Source: Deltaproteobacteria bacterium (GTDB lineage Bacteria > Myxococcota_A > Polyangia > Nannocystales > Nannocystaceae). Taken from it: 63,594 nt of DNA. The translations under genes and the position numbers were made by a program. This document shows positions 48,045-57,042 of this stretch, piece after piece (the first letter of the stretch is position 1; every line of letters begins with the position of its first letter). The DNA lies in the NCBI GenBank assembly GCA_003696955.1, contig RFGU01000204.1, forward strand, positions 1 to 63,594, given 5' to 3'. The notes beneath the pieces were generated by a model. The model was not told the origin of the DNA and did not search any database. It saw only the letters and a program-made list of their open reading frames with translations.

Positions 48045-48770
48045 CTATGCCCCGGCGTCCGAAACCCCGACGAGGCCCGGACAGCATTGCGCAATATGCG
48101 CCATCACCTGCTGCACCACCTCCTCGAAGCCCGCGCGGGACGTGTCGAGCACGATGGCGTCGGGCGCCGGGCGCAACGGAGCCACGGCCCGGTTCGCGTC
48201 GCGTTCGTCCCGCCGCGCGATGGACGCCTCGAGTTCCTCGAGGGGGGGCGCGGCACGGCCGTCGGCCTCGAGCTGATCCCGCCGTCGGCGCGCGCGGGTG
48301 GCCAGATCGGCGGTCAGGAAGAACTTGACGTCGGCATCGGGGAACACGACGGTGCCCATGTCCCGGCCCTCGGCCACGCAACCGCGGGATCCGAGGTCTC
48401 GCTGGAGGTCGAGCAGGGCCCGGCGGACGCCGGGCAGCGCCGACACCTGCGACGCGCCGTCGGAGATCTCTGGAGTGCGAATCGCCTCCGTGACGTCGTC
48501 GCCTTCGAGCAGGACGCGCCGTCCGCCGTCCGCCGTCGGCTCGAAACGCACGTCGAGCCCCTCCGCCAGGCGCGCAAGGGCGGCCTCGTCGTCCCACGCG
48601 ATCCCGCGCCGGCGTGCCGCAAGGGCCACCGAGCGGTAGAGCGCGCCGGTGTCCAGCATGGGCAGACCGAGCCGACGGGCGACTTCTCGAGCCACCGAAC
48701 TCTTGCCCGCGCCGGCCGGCCCGTCGATGACGACGATGGGCCGGCGCGAGGACTCACGGGGAATCGACAT
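48045..48770 (-). CDS. cmk: Cytidylate kinase
   Basis: Cmk phosphorylates CMP and dCMP with ATP. The 241-residue product has the P-loop DGPAGAGKSSVAREVA (residues 14-29), LDTGALYRSVALAA for CMP binding, VAEGRDMGTVVFPDADVKFFLTAD, and EELEASIARRDERDANRAVAPLRPA, all family motifs. ATG at 48770 is chosen; an upstream start at 48818 lacks support. It lies 139 bases before rpsA on the same strand and is probably cotranscribed with it. Confidence 0.96.
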   Translation of the reverse strand: MSIPRESSRRPIVVIDGPAGAGKSSVAREVARRLGLPMLDTGALYRSVALAARRRGIAWDDEAALARLAEGLDVRFEPTADGGRRVLLEGDDVTEAIRTPEISDGASQVSALPGVRRALLDLQRDLGSRGCVAEGRDMGTVVFPDADVKFFLTADLATRARRRRDQLEADGRAAPPLEELEASIARRDERDANRAVAPLRPAPDAIVLDTSRAGFEEVVQQVMAHIAQCCPGLVGVSDAGA

Positions 48771-48869
48771 GGTCGGGGAGCATAGGTCAACCAGGCCCGG
48801 ACGGGCGACGGCAAACACCGCGCGGCCGAGCCCTTGCCTGCCGGAGCGGTTTGGTGCGACGGTCCCGGC

Positions 48870-49121
48870 ATGTTGCGCTCATGCCGCAAGCTTCACCCAG
48901 GCCGGCCGAGGCGGTGTCGGCGTGCCGTCGGGCTCGTCGGGCTCGTCGGCCTCGCCGGTTGCGTCACGGTGGGTCCGGCCCAGCGGGGGATCTTGGCCAT
49001 GCCCGAGATGACCCCGGCATCGGATGCCCAGGAAGAGGCCTTCTACGGCCACGTCGAGGCCGCCCGTGAGGGAGCCGCAGGTGGCCACGGTGCCGCGGGC
49101 GGTGGATGCGGATGCGGCTGA
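48870..49121 (+). CDS. DUF4266-type small lipoprotein
   Basis: The 83-residue protein has a basic start, a hydrophobic stretch and a lipobox LAGC with Cys31, followed by VTVGPAQRGILAMPEM and a tail HVEAAREGAAGGHGAAGGGCGCG. The REGA..G..GGGCGCG tail and small size match DUF4266 proteins. The function of that family is unknown. The mature form ends in two cysteines near the C-terminus. It overlaps the next gene, a DUF3570 protein, by 16 bases. From family knowledge these two families often occur together, sometimes with thioredoxin and ApbE genes. A TTG at 48834 is an alternative start. Confidence 0.82.
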   Translation: MLRSCRKLHPGRPRRCRRAVGLVGLVGLAGCVTVGPAQRGILAMPEMTPASDAQEEAFYGHVEAAREGAAGGHGAAGGGCGCG

Positions 49122-50350
49122 CCCCGAGGCACCTGCTGGCGAGCCTTCTGCTCGTCGCCGTCGCCCTCGCGGCGGCGCCCGCCGCCCTGCGGGCCGAGCA
49201 GGGCCGGGTGACGGTCTACGGCAACTACTACCGGGAGCGCTCCACCCGGGTGCTCCAACCGGGCGTGCGCGTCACGGTGAACGCTCCCGACGAGCGCTTG
49301 ACGTTCGGGGCCGGGTACCTGCTCGACGCCATCACTTCGGCGTCCATCGCGGCCGGCGCCATGCAGGTGACCGGCGGCGACCGGGCGTTCACCGAGTTTC
49401 GCCACGAGGCCGTCGGCACGGTGGCCTCCCGCCTCGAGGCCTGGCAGCTCGGCGGTCACTTCCGCTACTCGACCGAGACGGACTACATCGCGCGGGACGT
49501 GGGGCTTTCGGTGGGCAGGGACTTCCTACAACGCACGCTCAACGTGGCCCTCGCCTACACCTACGCCTTCAACCGCGCCTTCGCCCTGCGCGGCCCCGTA
49601 GACCGCAATCCCTGGTGCGGGGGCCTCGTGCCCACCACCGAGTGCCTCGACGACAACGCCGGCAACAAGAACCTGTTGCAGGTCCACTACCTTTCGGCCA
49701 CGTACACCCATGCGCTCCACCGGCAGGTGCTCGCCCAAGCGGCGGTGGAGACGTGGTTCGCCCGCGGCCCCATGGACAACCCCTACCGTGAGGCCACGAT
49801 CCCGAACGGCTTCCCCGAGGCCCATCCGCGCTCCCGCGACCGCGTCTCCCTCTTCGCCAACCTGCGCGCCGCATTCCCCAAGGCCCGCCTCGTCCTCGAT
49901 CCCCGCTACCGCTTCTACACGGACGACTGGGGGATCACCGCCCATACGGCAGACCTTCGCCTGCACGTGCGGATCACCCGCCATCTGCGCGCCCGCGTGC
50001 GCTACCGTTTCTACGCCCAGAGCCAGGCCCGCTTCTACCGGGACGACATGATCTACACGGGAGAGCCCGACGAGGAGCGAAGCGGCGATCCCAAGATGGA
50101 CGACTTCATGTCCCACACGCCGGGGATTCAGCTAACCTGGCACCTCGACGGGCTCGCCCGCTTTCCCCGCCTGGCCTTTCTCGAGGGGGCGTGGATCCAA
50201 GCGACCTACAACCACATCATCTTCGACTACGACGACACGCGCAGCATCTACTGTACCGATGGCGGCTACCTCCCCAAACGCGTCCTCGAACGTCGGCAGG
50301 ACTTGTGCGGGGCGCGCCTCGGGACCGTCGCCTTCTCCATCGCGTTCTGA
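49106..50350 (+). CDS. DUF3570 family outer-membrane protein
   Basis: The 414-residue protein has a signal peptide (about 1-30, ending ALRA) and then alternating polar/apolar beta-strands ending in aromatic residues, as in an outer-membrane barrel (VTVYGNYYRERS, FRYSTETDYIARDVGLSVG, HLRARVRYRFYAQSQARFYRDD). It ends in AFSIAF, with the C-terminal Phe usual for barrel proteins assembled by Bam. Family features of DUF3570 include the early YYRE region and TFGAGYLLDAITSAS. The start may be ATG at 49106 or ATG at 49112. It overlaps the lipoprotein gene and is followed at once by the parvulin-like gene. The function is unknown. Confidence 0.87.
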   Translation: MRMRLTPRHLLASLLLVAVALAAAPAALRAEQGRVTVYGNYYRERSTRVLQPGVRVTVNAPDERLTFGAGYLLDAITSASIAAGAMQVTGGDRAFTEFRHEAVGTVASRLEAWQLGGHFRYSTETDYIARDVGLSVGRDFLQRTLNVALAYTYAFNRAFALRGPVDRNPWCGGLVPTTECLDDNAGNKNLLQVHYLSATYTHALHRQVLAQAAVETWFARGPMDNPYREATIPNGFPEAHPRSRDRVSLFANLRAAFPKARLVLDPRYRFYTDDWGITAHTADLRLHVRITRHLRARVRYRFYAQSQARFYRDDMIYTGEPDEERSGDPKMDDFMSHTPGIQLTWHLDGLARFPRLAFLEGAWIQATYNHIIFDYDDTRSIYCTDGGYLPKRVLERRQDLCGARLGTVAFSIAF

Positions 50351-51323
50351 TGCACGTCGGCCCCTTCGCGACCGCGAGCGACGGCGGGCCTGGCTCGGGG
50401 TCCTGGTGCTCGTCGGGGCGTGCAAAGGTGACGTCGCCGAACGTCGGCGACAGGTCGACGCGGTCGCGCGGGTGGGCACCCACGTCGTCGACGCGGCCGT
50501 CGTCGAGCATCTGACGCGGGAGGAGGGCCTCGACGAGGATCGGGCCCGCGCCCGGGCGGTGGACACGCTGCGGCTGGTGGCGGCCGCCGAAGCCGAGGGT
50601 CACGGCCCCAAGTCCCTCCCCCCGCGGCGACGGGAACGCATCGACCGGGCCGCCAAGGCGCGCCTGTGGCTGCGCGAGATCTTCGAGCCGGCCCACGGCA
50701 CCGACGACATCCCCGCGGACGACCCGTTGATCGAGAACCTGCGCAAGGGCTTCGAGGTGGCGCGCGAGTACGAGGTGGCCACGTTCTGCCAGGTCGTCGT
50801 CGCGCCGGACCCGCCCCCCGAGGGGAACGACGTACCGGACGAGGGGTTCTACCGGCGCGCGGCGGCGGTCTACCACCGGCTGAGCGCGTTCCTCACCCCC
50901 CTCGTGCCGGTGGGCACCGACGCCGCCTGCCCCACCCTACGATCCCTCATGCGCTTCGTGCCACGCGCGTTCGACGAGGGGATCGAGGTGCGGTACGAGG
51001 CCGGGGGCGTGGATCTGGGGCGGTGCGTGCAGGAGGCGGAGGACGGCACGTGCGAAAAGCCCTTCCTCGATCCCGACTGGGAATCGGCGGTCGCGGCGGC
51101 CGAGGCGCCCTCCCTCTTGGGCCCCATCCGTACCCGCTTCGGCCTGCACTTCGTCGTGTTGCAGGACAAGCTGCCCAAGGCCCCCCCCTCGGACCCCAAG
51201 GTCCAGGCCGCCATGCGCGAAGCGGTCCTCGTCCCGTACCGTAGGCGCGAGTTGCGACGGACCCTCGAACGCCTGCGGGCCGCACGGACGGTCCGGATCG
51301 CCCCCGGGGTTCTCGCGCCCTGA
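50259..51323 (+). CDS. Parvulin-like peptidyl-prolyl isomerase lipoprotein, start disrupted
   Basis: The frame encodes a basic stretch and lipobox-like LGVLVLVGAC (Cys codon at 50421), then helices and a parvulin-like region near the end with FCQVVVAPDP early and GPIRTRFGLHFVVLQDKLPKA late, followed by a helical tail. It is probably a periplasmic folding factor anchored to a membrane. The only canonical start upstream is ATG at 50259, deep inside the DUF3570 gene, which adds about 30 unlikely residues. An ATG at 50350 overlaps the preceding stop (TGATG) but is one frame off. One extra C in the C4 run at 50361-50364 would join it to this frame. The coordinates give the longest intact reading. 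Confidence 0.7.
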   Translation: MAATSPNASSNVGRTCAGRASGPSPSPSRSDARRPLRDRERRRAWLGVLVLVGACKGDVAERRRQVDAVARVGTHVVDAAVVEHLTREEGLDEDRARARAVDTLRLVAAAEAEGHGPKSLPPRRRERIDRAAKARLWLREIFEPAHGTDDIPADDPLIENLRKGFEVAREYEVATFCQVVVAPDPPPEGNDVPDEGFYRRAAAVYHRLSAFLTPLVPVGTDAACPTLRSLMRFVPRAFDEGIEVRYEAGGVDLGRCVQEAEDGTCEKPFLDPDWESAVAAAEAPSLLGPIRTRFGLHFVVLQDKLPKAPPSDPKVQAAMREAVLVPYRRRELRRTLERLRAARTVRIAPGVLAP

Positions 51324-51342
51324 AGGGGGCCGGGGCGACGCC

Positions 51343-51741
51343 ATGGCCGAGGCCATCCGCACCGCGACCGATGCTCCGTTCGGCGAGACCCTTGCAGCAT
51401 GGGTGCGCCGCACGCCGGGGGCCATCGGGGCCGTGCTGTCCGACGAGGACGGCAACGCCGTGGACTTCGCCCACCTGCCCGACCGCGTCTCGGAACTCGA
51501 CATCCAAATCTTCGGTGCGCAACTGTGTTTTGCCACCCGCACCTACTCCCGATGGTCCCTGCGAAACGGCATGGGGCCCCGCCCCCTCTTGCTCGTCGAA
51601 TGCACCCGCCGGATCGTCCTGTGCCAGATGCCGGCGGACGGTTTCTTCGCGTCCGGGCTGCTCGAGCGGCCCGCCGGTCTCGGGCACGCCCTCGCCGCGT
51701 GGCACGTCGCGGTGGAGGCCATGCGCCGATTGCTGGAATGA
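51343..51741 (+). CDS. Small roadblock/LC7-like protein
   Basis: The 132-residue protein has no signal peptide. The core (about residues 13-110) resembles a roadblock/LC7 fold: RRTPGAIGAVLSDEDGNAVDFAHL, then a helix with ELDIQIFGAQLCFATR and strands with LLLVECTRRIVLCQM. In myxobacteria such proteins (for example MglB) regulate small GTPases. No GTPase gene lies beside it, so a link is not shown. It follows the parvulin-like gene by 19 bases and precedes a ferredoxin gene by 61. Assignment is by pattern and is tentative. Confidence 0.6.
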   Translation: MAEAIRTATDAPFGETLAAWVRRTPGAIGAVLSDEDGNAVDFAHLPDRVSELDIQIFGAQLCFATRTYSRWSLRNGMGPRPLLLVECTRRIVLCQMPADGFFASGLLERPAGLGHALAAWHVAVEAMRRLLE

Positions 51742-51802
51742 TCGCGGCCTTGGGCCCGCCCCTTTGCGGCCGGGTCGAACGGGTGATACACAGGACCACG
51801 AA

Positions 51803-52111
51803 ATGGCCACCCACATCACGGAAGACTGCATCAACTGCGGTGCCTGCGAGCCCGAGTGCCCCAACGAGGCGATCTCCGAGGGCGACGACATCTACGTGAT
51901 CGACCCGGACCGTTGCACCGAGTGCGTTGGGTTCCACGACTACGAGGCGTGCCAGGCGGTGTGCCCGGTGGAGTGCTGCCTCCCCGACCCGAATCATCCC
52001 GAGACCGAAGAAGAGCTCTACGAGAAGGCCAAACGACTGCACCCGGACAAGGACTGGCCGCCCCTCGAGGAGCTGCCGCCGAACCTCTCGCGCTTCCGTA
52101 AGCAAGCCTGA
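51803..52111 (+). CDS. YfhL-type 2[4Fe-4S] ferredoxin
   Basis: The 102-residue ferredoxin has two cluster motifs: CINCGACEPECP (residues 9-20) and a second set CTECVGFHDYEACQAVCPVECC (about 38-59). The second has a long insert between its second and third Cys, as in the YfhL/bacterial 2[4Fe-4S] group. It should carry electrons to soluble enzymes; the partner is unknown. The C-terminal tail with ETEEELYEKAKRLHP fits YfhL. ATG at 51803 gives the normal N-terminus. Confidence 0.9.
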   Translation: MATHITEDCINCGACEPECPNEAISEGDDIYVIDPDRCTECVGFHDYEACQAVCPVECCLPDPNHPETEEELYEKAKRLHPDKDWPPLEELPPNLSRFRKQA

Positions 52112-52165
52112 TCCCCTGGTGATGGAGCCCTCGCATCCTGGGATCGGGGGCCCATCGCCGCATTC

Positions 52166-53218
52166 GTGATGGCCCGCCGCCGCGCCGTACTCGGGCTGTC
52201 GGGTGGGTGGTGGGCGCGCATCGCCGCTTCGATCGTCCTCGGCGGATTCCTGCTTCACCTCGTCGACCAACAGATCGACGTGGTCCCAGCCGACCTTCGG
52301 GTGCCGTGGTCCGCCGTCGGCGTCTTCGCGGCGAGCCTTTGCTTCTATTTTCTGTTTCGCACGGGAAGATGGTGGTTCCTGGTGCGGTCGGTGGGCCCGA
52401 TCTCCTTTCGTGACGCGACGCTCATCGCGTTGGCCGGGACGCTGTGGGTCGTGGCCCTGCCGTTTCGCCTAGGGGAGTTCGTCCGCCCCTACCTGACCTA
52501 CCGGCGCACGCAGATCCCCATGGAGGTCGCGCTCGGTACGGTCGCGGTCGAGCGACTCGTGGACGGACTCTTCGTGTGCGCCCTCTTCTTCGGGATGATC
52601 GGCAATCCGCCGACCGAAGGCCCCTTGGCGACCATGTGGTCCCATGCGCTCGGGGTCGTCGGGCTCTTCGCAGTGGTCCTGCTCCTCTCCTTGCTGCTGG
52701 CGCGCTTTCCCGATCAGGCGGCACGCATGGCGCACCGGCTGGTCGGCCAACTGTGGCCGGCCGCGGCCGAGCGTGCGGCGAATTTCCTGCGAGGACTCGC
52801 CCAGGGGTTGACCACGTTGCCGAGCCTGCGGCCCCTCTTGCCCTTTCTCGCGGCCACGGCTGCGTATTGGGCGGTCAACGTTGGCGGGCTGTGGTTGATG
52901 GCCCGGCAGCTCGGTCTACCCATCTCCTTCCTCGAGACCGGTGCCGCGGTGGCCGTGCTCAACATGGTGCTCCTCGTACCTGCGGGTCCGGCCATGACGG
53001 GCAGCTACCAAGCCGGTCTCGCCATCGGCCTGGCCTTCTTCCTGCCGGCCGACGTGGTCCGCGGTCCCGGCGTGCGCCTGGTGTTCTGGTCGTACGTCGT
53101 CCAGATCGCGTTCACCGTCCTCCTTGGCGTGGCCGCACATCTCCTTCTGGGGGTCTCGGCGAAGGAGCTGACCCAGCCGGACGGATCCGAGGAGGCCGGC
53201 GGCGACCGACGCGGCTGA
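52166..53218 (+). CDS. Flippase-like integral membrane protein (lysylphosphatidylglycerol synthase TM family)
   Basis: The 350-residue membrane protein has about eight hydrophobic segments. Motifs such as LWVVALPFRLGEFVRPYLTYRR and VLNMVLLVPAGPAMTGSYQAG, with a PxRxGE-like element and a late P-AGxG/SY-type element, match the flippase-like domain of the MprF/AglD family. Such proteins move lipids or glycolipids across membranes. The catalytic aminoacyl-transfer domain is absent. The start is GTG at 52166 or ATG at 52169. It is convergent with the Ppx/GppA gene, 27 bases away. Confidence 0.85.
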   Translation: MMARRRAVLGLSGGWWARIAASIVLGGFLLHLVDQQIDVVPADLRVPWSAVGVFAASLCFYFLFRTGRWWFLVRSVGPISFRDATLIALAGTLWVVALPFRLGEFVRPYLTYRRTQIPMEVALGTVAVERLVDGLFVCALFFGMIGNPPTEGPLATMWSHALGVVGLFAVVLLLSLLLARFPDQAARMAHRLVGQLWPAAAERAANFLRGLAQGLTTLPSLRPLLPFLAATAAYWAVNVGGLWLMARQLGLPISFLETGAAVAVLNMVLLVPAGPAMTGSYQAGLAIGLAFFLPADVVRGPGVRLVFWSYVVQIAFTVLLGVAAHLLLGVSAKELTQPDGSEEAGGDRRG

Positions 53219-53245
53219 CGTTGCGCGCCGGTTCCCCATGGCGCT

Positions 53246-54778
53246 TCACGTGGACGGCGACCCGCCTCCCCTTGCGTCCACGCGGAGGGCGACGTCGAGC
53301 CCAGCCGCATCGCCGACGCTGCGCAAGCGGGCCCTCACGACCTCACCGGTCCAGCGCGGGTCGTCCTCGGGCAAGACCAACTCGATGCGCGGCGGATCGC
53401 CCTCGAGTACGAGACGCGGCGCAGGGTCTGCCGCGCCCCCGAACGACGCCCAAAGCCGCATGGCGCGACCGAGCACCCGGGCGCGACGGCGCGTGTCCTG
53501 ATCGAGCAGGGCCGCCGCCAATTCATGGTGTCGGCGTCCGGGGCGTTTCTTGTATCGATGGTAGAGGGCCAACGCGATGAACACCCGCCCCTCGTGGCCG
53601 ATGCCGCCGAAGTTGGCCCGCATGGCCGAGTCGAATGCCACCTCGTGACGGACGTCGGGGTGTTCGCGCCAGTTGACGTCGTAGAGATGACATGCGGCCG
53701 TCACCCAGTGCCGTCGCTCCTCGTCGAGATCGGCGACCAACCCCTCCACGAAGTCGAGCAGGCCCCTGACCGCCGCCGGGAAGCGCGCCTGGCGCCGGGC
53801 GATCTCGCGCGTGGCGATCACCAGGGGCTCGGCCCGGCGCGCCTCGTCCCCGAGGCGGTCGAACAACGTCCCTTCGCGCAACCCGAAACTCGACACCACG
53901 CAGCGCTCGACGGCCAGGGTGTCGAGCAACACCGACATGAGGTCGACGGCATTGGGGAGCAAGGCGATGCGCGCGGCGGAGATCCCCGTGCGTGCGCGCA
54001 GCTCGGCCGCGCCGCATCCGGATACGAGTTCCCGCGTGCGCTCGAACTCGTCACGCCCGAGGACGTAGTGGTGCAGCACCGGCAGCGGGTAGTCCCGGCG
54101 CACCATGTCCACCCGGGCGATGGCGCGGGCGGACCCGCCGACGATGTACGCCGTATCGTAGGCTCCGTGGCCCCTTCGCAAGGTGCCGTCCACGAGCCCC
54201 CGCAGATAGGCCGTGCGTTCGGCCGCCTTGCGGGGTAACTCGCCGAGGGAAAGGGGGCCGATGGGCAGGCTCCTTCGGTCGAAGACGTGTCCGTCCTCGA
54301 CCCGGGCCACCTCGATGGATGCCCCACCCATGTCCACGACCCATCCCCGTGCGCCCGGAATACCGAAGAGGACGCCGAGTGCGGCGAGGCGGGCTTCCTC
54401 CTCCCCGGTGACGACCCGCGGGCGCCACCCGGTTCGTGCGTGAACGTCCTCGACGAAGGCCGCACCATCGACGGCTTCGCGCACCGCCGCCGTCGCCACG
54501 ACCTCCACGTCCTCTACGCCCAACTGGCCCGCGAGGGCCGCGAAGCGCTCCACGGCCGAAAGGGCCCGCTCCGATCCCACGGCCGACAGGCGACCCGTGC
54601 GTCGCAAATCGGCGCCGAGCCCACACATGACCTTCTCGTTGAAGAACACGTCCGGAGCACGGCACGGGCCGTCGAAGACGACGAAGCGCACGGAATTCGA
54701 CCCGATGTCGACGACCCCGAACCGGATGGGGGATTCGGGATCGTCCGCGAGGACCGCGGTCCGCGACGGCTCGTTCAC
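53246..54778 (-). CDS. ppx: Exopolyphosphatase / Ppx-GppA phosphatase
   Basis: The 510-residue protein belongs to the Ppx/GppA family, which hydrolyses polyphosphate or pppGpp. The acetate-kinase-fold motifs are clear: FGVVDIGSNSVRFVVFD (residues 20-36), TGEEEARLAALG, and VVDMGGASIEVA. The C-terminal half is an HD-like helical region (HLYDVNWREHPDVRHEVAF). Length fits exopolyphosphatase. The start is GTG at 54778, overlapping the ppk stop by 4 bases, which supports the Ppx role. GppA activity cannot be excluded. Confidence 0.92.
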   Translation of the reverse strand: MNEPSRTAVLADDPESPIRFGVVDIGSNSVRFVVFDGPCRAPDVFFNEKVMCGLGADLRRTGRLSAVGSERALSAVERFAALAGQLGVEDVEVVATAAVREAVDGAAFVEDVHARTGWRPRVVTGEEEARLAALGVLFGIPGARGWVVDMGGASIEVARVEDGHVFDRRSLPIGPLSLGELPRKAAERTAYLRGLVDGTLRRGHGAYDTAYIVGGSARAIARVDMVRRDYPLPVLHHYVLGRDEFERTRELVSGCGAAELRARTGISAARIALLPNAVDLMSVLLDTLAVERCVVSSFGLREGTLFDRLGDEARRAEPLVIATREIARRQARFPAAVRGLLDFVEGLVADLDEERRHWVTAACHLYDVNWREHPDVRHEVAFDSAMRANFGGIGHEGRVFIALALYHRYKKRPGRRHHELAAALLDQDTRRRARVLGRAMRLWASFGGAADPAPRLVLEGDPPRIELVLPEDDPRWTGEVVRARLRSVGDAAGLDVALRVDARGGGSPST

Positions 54779-57042
54779 GACGGCGTGCCCTCCTCCGTCT
54801 GGTCGGGCGCCGGATAGACCCGGGGAACGTCCTTCGCACCCGCCGATCCACGGCCCGAAAGGGACGGATAGCGCATGAAGAATTCGTGACAACTGAAGGG
54901 CGTTCGGTTCGGGTCGGGCGGCGGTCGTACGTAGTCGCCGAACGGGTCGAGGACCCAGCTGTTGGCCTCGTCGGCAAGGTTGGCCGCCATGATCTGATCG
55001 AGGATCTGGGCCTTGACCGTAGGATTTTCGCACTCGACCATCGTCTCGACACGGCGGCGGAAATTCCGATCCATCCAGTCGGCCGACGAGATGAAGACAC
55101 GCGCTTTCTTGTGCGGCAGTCGATGGCCGTTGCCGACGCAGAGGATCCGGGAATGTTCCAGGAATCGACCGACGATGGACTTCACCCGGATCCTCTCGGA
55201 CAACCCCGAGATGCCCGGCCGGAGACTGCAGATCCCACGAACCACGAGATTGATCTCGACGCCGGCGCAACTCGCCTCGTAGAGCGCTTCGATGATCCGG
55301 CGCTCCACCAAGGCGTTCATCTTGGCCCAGATCACGGCGGGGAGCCCCGCACGGGCGTTCTCCACCTCGCCTTCGATGAGTTCGAGCACCTGCTCTTGGA
55401 GGTCGATCGGGGCGACGGCAACGTGCTCGAGGCCCACGGGCTCGGCATATCCCGTGATGAAGTTGAACACCCGCGCACTGTCGCGCCCAAGGGCGGGATC
55501 GGCCGAGAACAACGACAGATCGGTGTAGATCCGGGCCGTGATCGGGTGATAGTTGCCGGTACCGAAGTGGGTGTACGTCCGCAACCGGTCGCCCTCTTGA
55601 CGCACGACGAGGCTCATCTTTGCGTGGGTCTTGTAGTCCAGGAAACCGTACACCACGTGGGCGCCAGCTCGTTCGAGGCGCCGCGACTGGCGAATGTTCG
55701 CGGCCTCGTCGAATCGCGCCTTGAGTTCGACGACGGCCGTGACCGACTTGCCCGACTCGGCGGCCTCGCACAGCGCATCCACGATGGGGCTGTCGCGGCT
55801 CGTACGATAGAGCGTCTGCTTGATCGCGACGACGTCGGGATCGGCAGCCGCTTGTTTGATGAACTGCACCACCATGTCGAACGTCTCGTAGGGATGGTGC
55901 AGCAGCATGTCCTTTTGCCGAATCGCAGCGAACATGTCGCCATCGTGGTCGAGGACGCGCTCCGGCACCCGGGGCTCGAAGGGCGGCCACAACAAGTCGA
56001 TGCGTGTAGGATCGATCAGTTCGGCGACCGCCGAAAGACCGATCATCCCGTCCACGTCGACCACCGTATCCGGTTCCGCCAACAGCTCGTCCATGATGAG
56101 GGTACGCAGCCCCTTGGGTGCATCCTTGGAGATCTGCAAGCGTACGACTTCACCGCGGCGACGGCGTTTGAGGGCCACCTCGAATTCGCGGACGAGGTCC
56201 TCGGCTTCCTCCTCGATCTCGAGATCGCTGTCCCGTAGCACACGGAACATGCAACGGCCCGTGGCCCGGTACCGCGGGAACATCTCGTCGACGAACATGG
56301 CGAGCAACCGCTCGAGGCGCACGCACCGCAAGCGTCCACCCTCGTGGCGCTCGATGGGAACGAAGCGCGGAAGCTGGGCGGGTATGGGCACGAGCGCCAC
56401 CATCTTGTCCTTCTTGCCCTTGCGATTGGCCCGCCCGAGGCGAAGCGCCATCACGAGCCCACCGTTGGGGATGAACGGGAACGGGTGGGCCGGATCGATG
56501 GCGATGGGGGAAAGGACGGGGAAGATGTCCTCGAGGAAACGCTCCCGGAGAAGGGAGCGATCGTCGTCGGACAGGTCCCTGCCGCGGACGATCACGATCC
56601 CGCGGGACTCGAGGATGCGGCGCAACCGCTTCCAGAGCACCTGCTGCCGCGCCATCAGCTGCCGCGCCTCGGCATCCACGAGCCGGAGCTGCTCGCTCGC
56701 GGTCCGGCCGTCGATGCTGCGCTTCGCGCTGCCGCGCTTGACGAGTTTTCGCAGCCCCGCCACACGCACCGTGAAGAACTCGTCGAGGTTGGTGTCGGAG
56801 ATCGCGAGAAAGCGAACCCGTTCGAGCAGGGGCACCTGCTCGTCCTCTGCGACCTCCAGCACCCGCCGGTTGAACGCCAGCCAACTCAGTTCGCGGTTGA
56901 AGAAGCGGCGCGGCCCCTCGATCTCCTCGGGGGGCAGGGCGACGGGCTGCGGAAACGGCGTGCGGAGCCAGTCGGCCGAGGTCACGAACGGCACGCTACC
57001 ATGCCTGCCGCGAACGGCACGTTCCGATGCCGTATCACTCAC
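54775..57042 (-). CDS. ppk1: Polyphosphate kinase 1
   Basis: PPK1 makes polyphosphate from ATP reversibly. The 755-residue product has the N domain (RFFNRELSWLAFNRRVLEVA), the catalytic core with VAIKQTLYRTSRDSPIV, the phosphorylated-His motif YTHFGTGNYH, and SSADWMDRNFRRRVE, the second conserved His/Asp region. The C-terminus is extended by about 20 residues. The start is GTG at 57042, overlapping the TlpA-like stop by 8 bases; GTG at 56994 is an alternative that removes a poorly conserved leader. It lies in a chain DsbA-TlpA-ppk-ppx with overlaps at every junction. Confidence 0.95.
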   Translation of the reverse strand: MSDTASERAVRGRHGSVPFVTSADWLRTPFPQPVALPPEEIEGPRRFFNRELSWLAFNRRVLEVAEDEQVPLLERVRFLAISDTNLDEFFTVRVAGLRKLVKRGSAKRSIDGRTASEQLRLVDAEARQLMARQQVLWKRLRRILESRGIVIVRGRDLSDDDRSLLRERFLEDIFPVLSPIAIDPAHPFPFIPNGGLVMALRLGRANRKGKKDKMVALVPIPAQLPRFVPIERHEGGRLRCVRLERLLAMFVDEMFPRYRATGRCMFRVLRDSDLEIEEEAEDLVREFEVALKRRRRGEVVRLQISKDAPKGLRTLIMDELLAEPDTVVDVDGMIGLSAVAELIDPTRIDLLWPPFEPRVPERVLDHDGDMFAAIRQKDMLLHHPYETFDMVVQFIKQAAADPDVVAIKQTLYRTSRDSPIVDALCEAAESGKSVTAVVELKARFDEAANIRQSRRLERAGAHVVYGFLDYKTHAKMSLVVRQEGDRLRTYTHFGTGNYHPITARIYTDLSLFSADPALGRDSARVFNFITGYAEPVGLEHVAVAPIDLQEQVLELIEGEVENARAGLPAVIWAKMNALVERRIIEALYEASCAGVEINLVVRGICSLRPGISGLSERIRVKSIVGRFLEHSRILCVGNGHRLPHKKARVFISSADWMDRNFRRRVETMVECENPTVKAQILDQIMAANLADEANSWVLDPFGDYVRPPPDPNRTPFSCHEFFMRYPSLSGRGSAGAKDVPRVYPAPDQTEEGTPS

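Noticed and set aside
50350-50514. Short frame beginning at ATG 50350
   Set aside because: It gives a Ser/Gly-rich 54-residue translation with no motif. The overlapping frame encodes the parvulin-like protein. The ATG is better explained as the start of that protein before a frameshift.
53246-55990. A 914-residue reading of the ppx frame
   Set aside because: The first 400 residues are ppk1 read in the wrong frame. The GTG at 54778 overlapping the ppk stop is the natural start.
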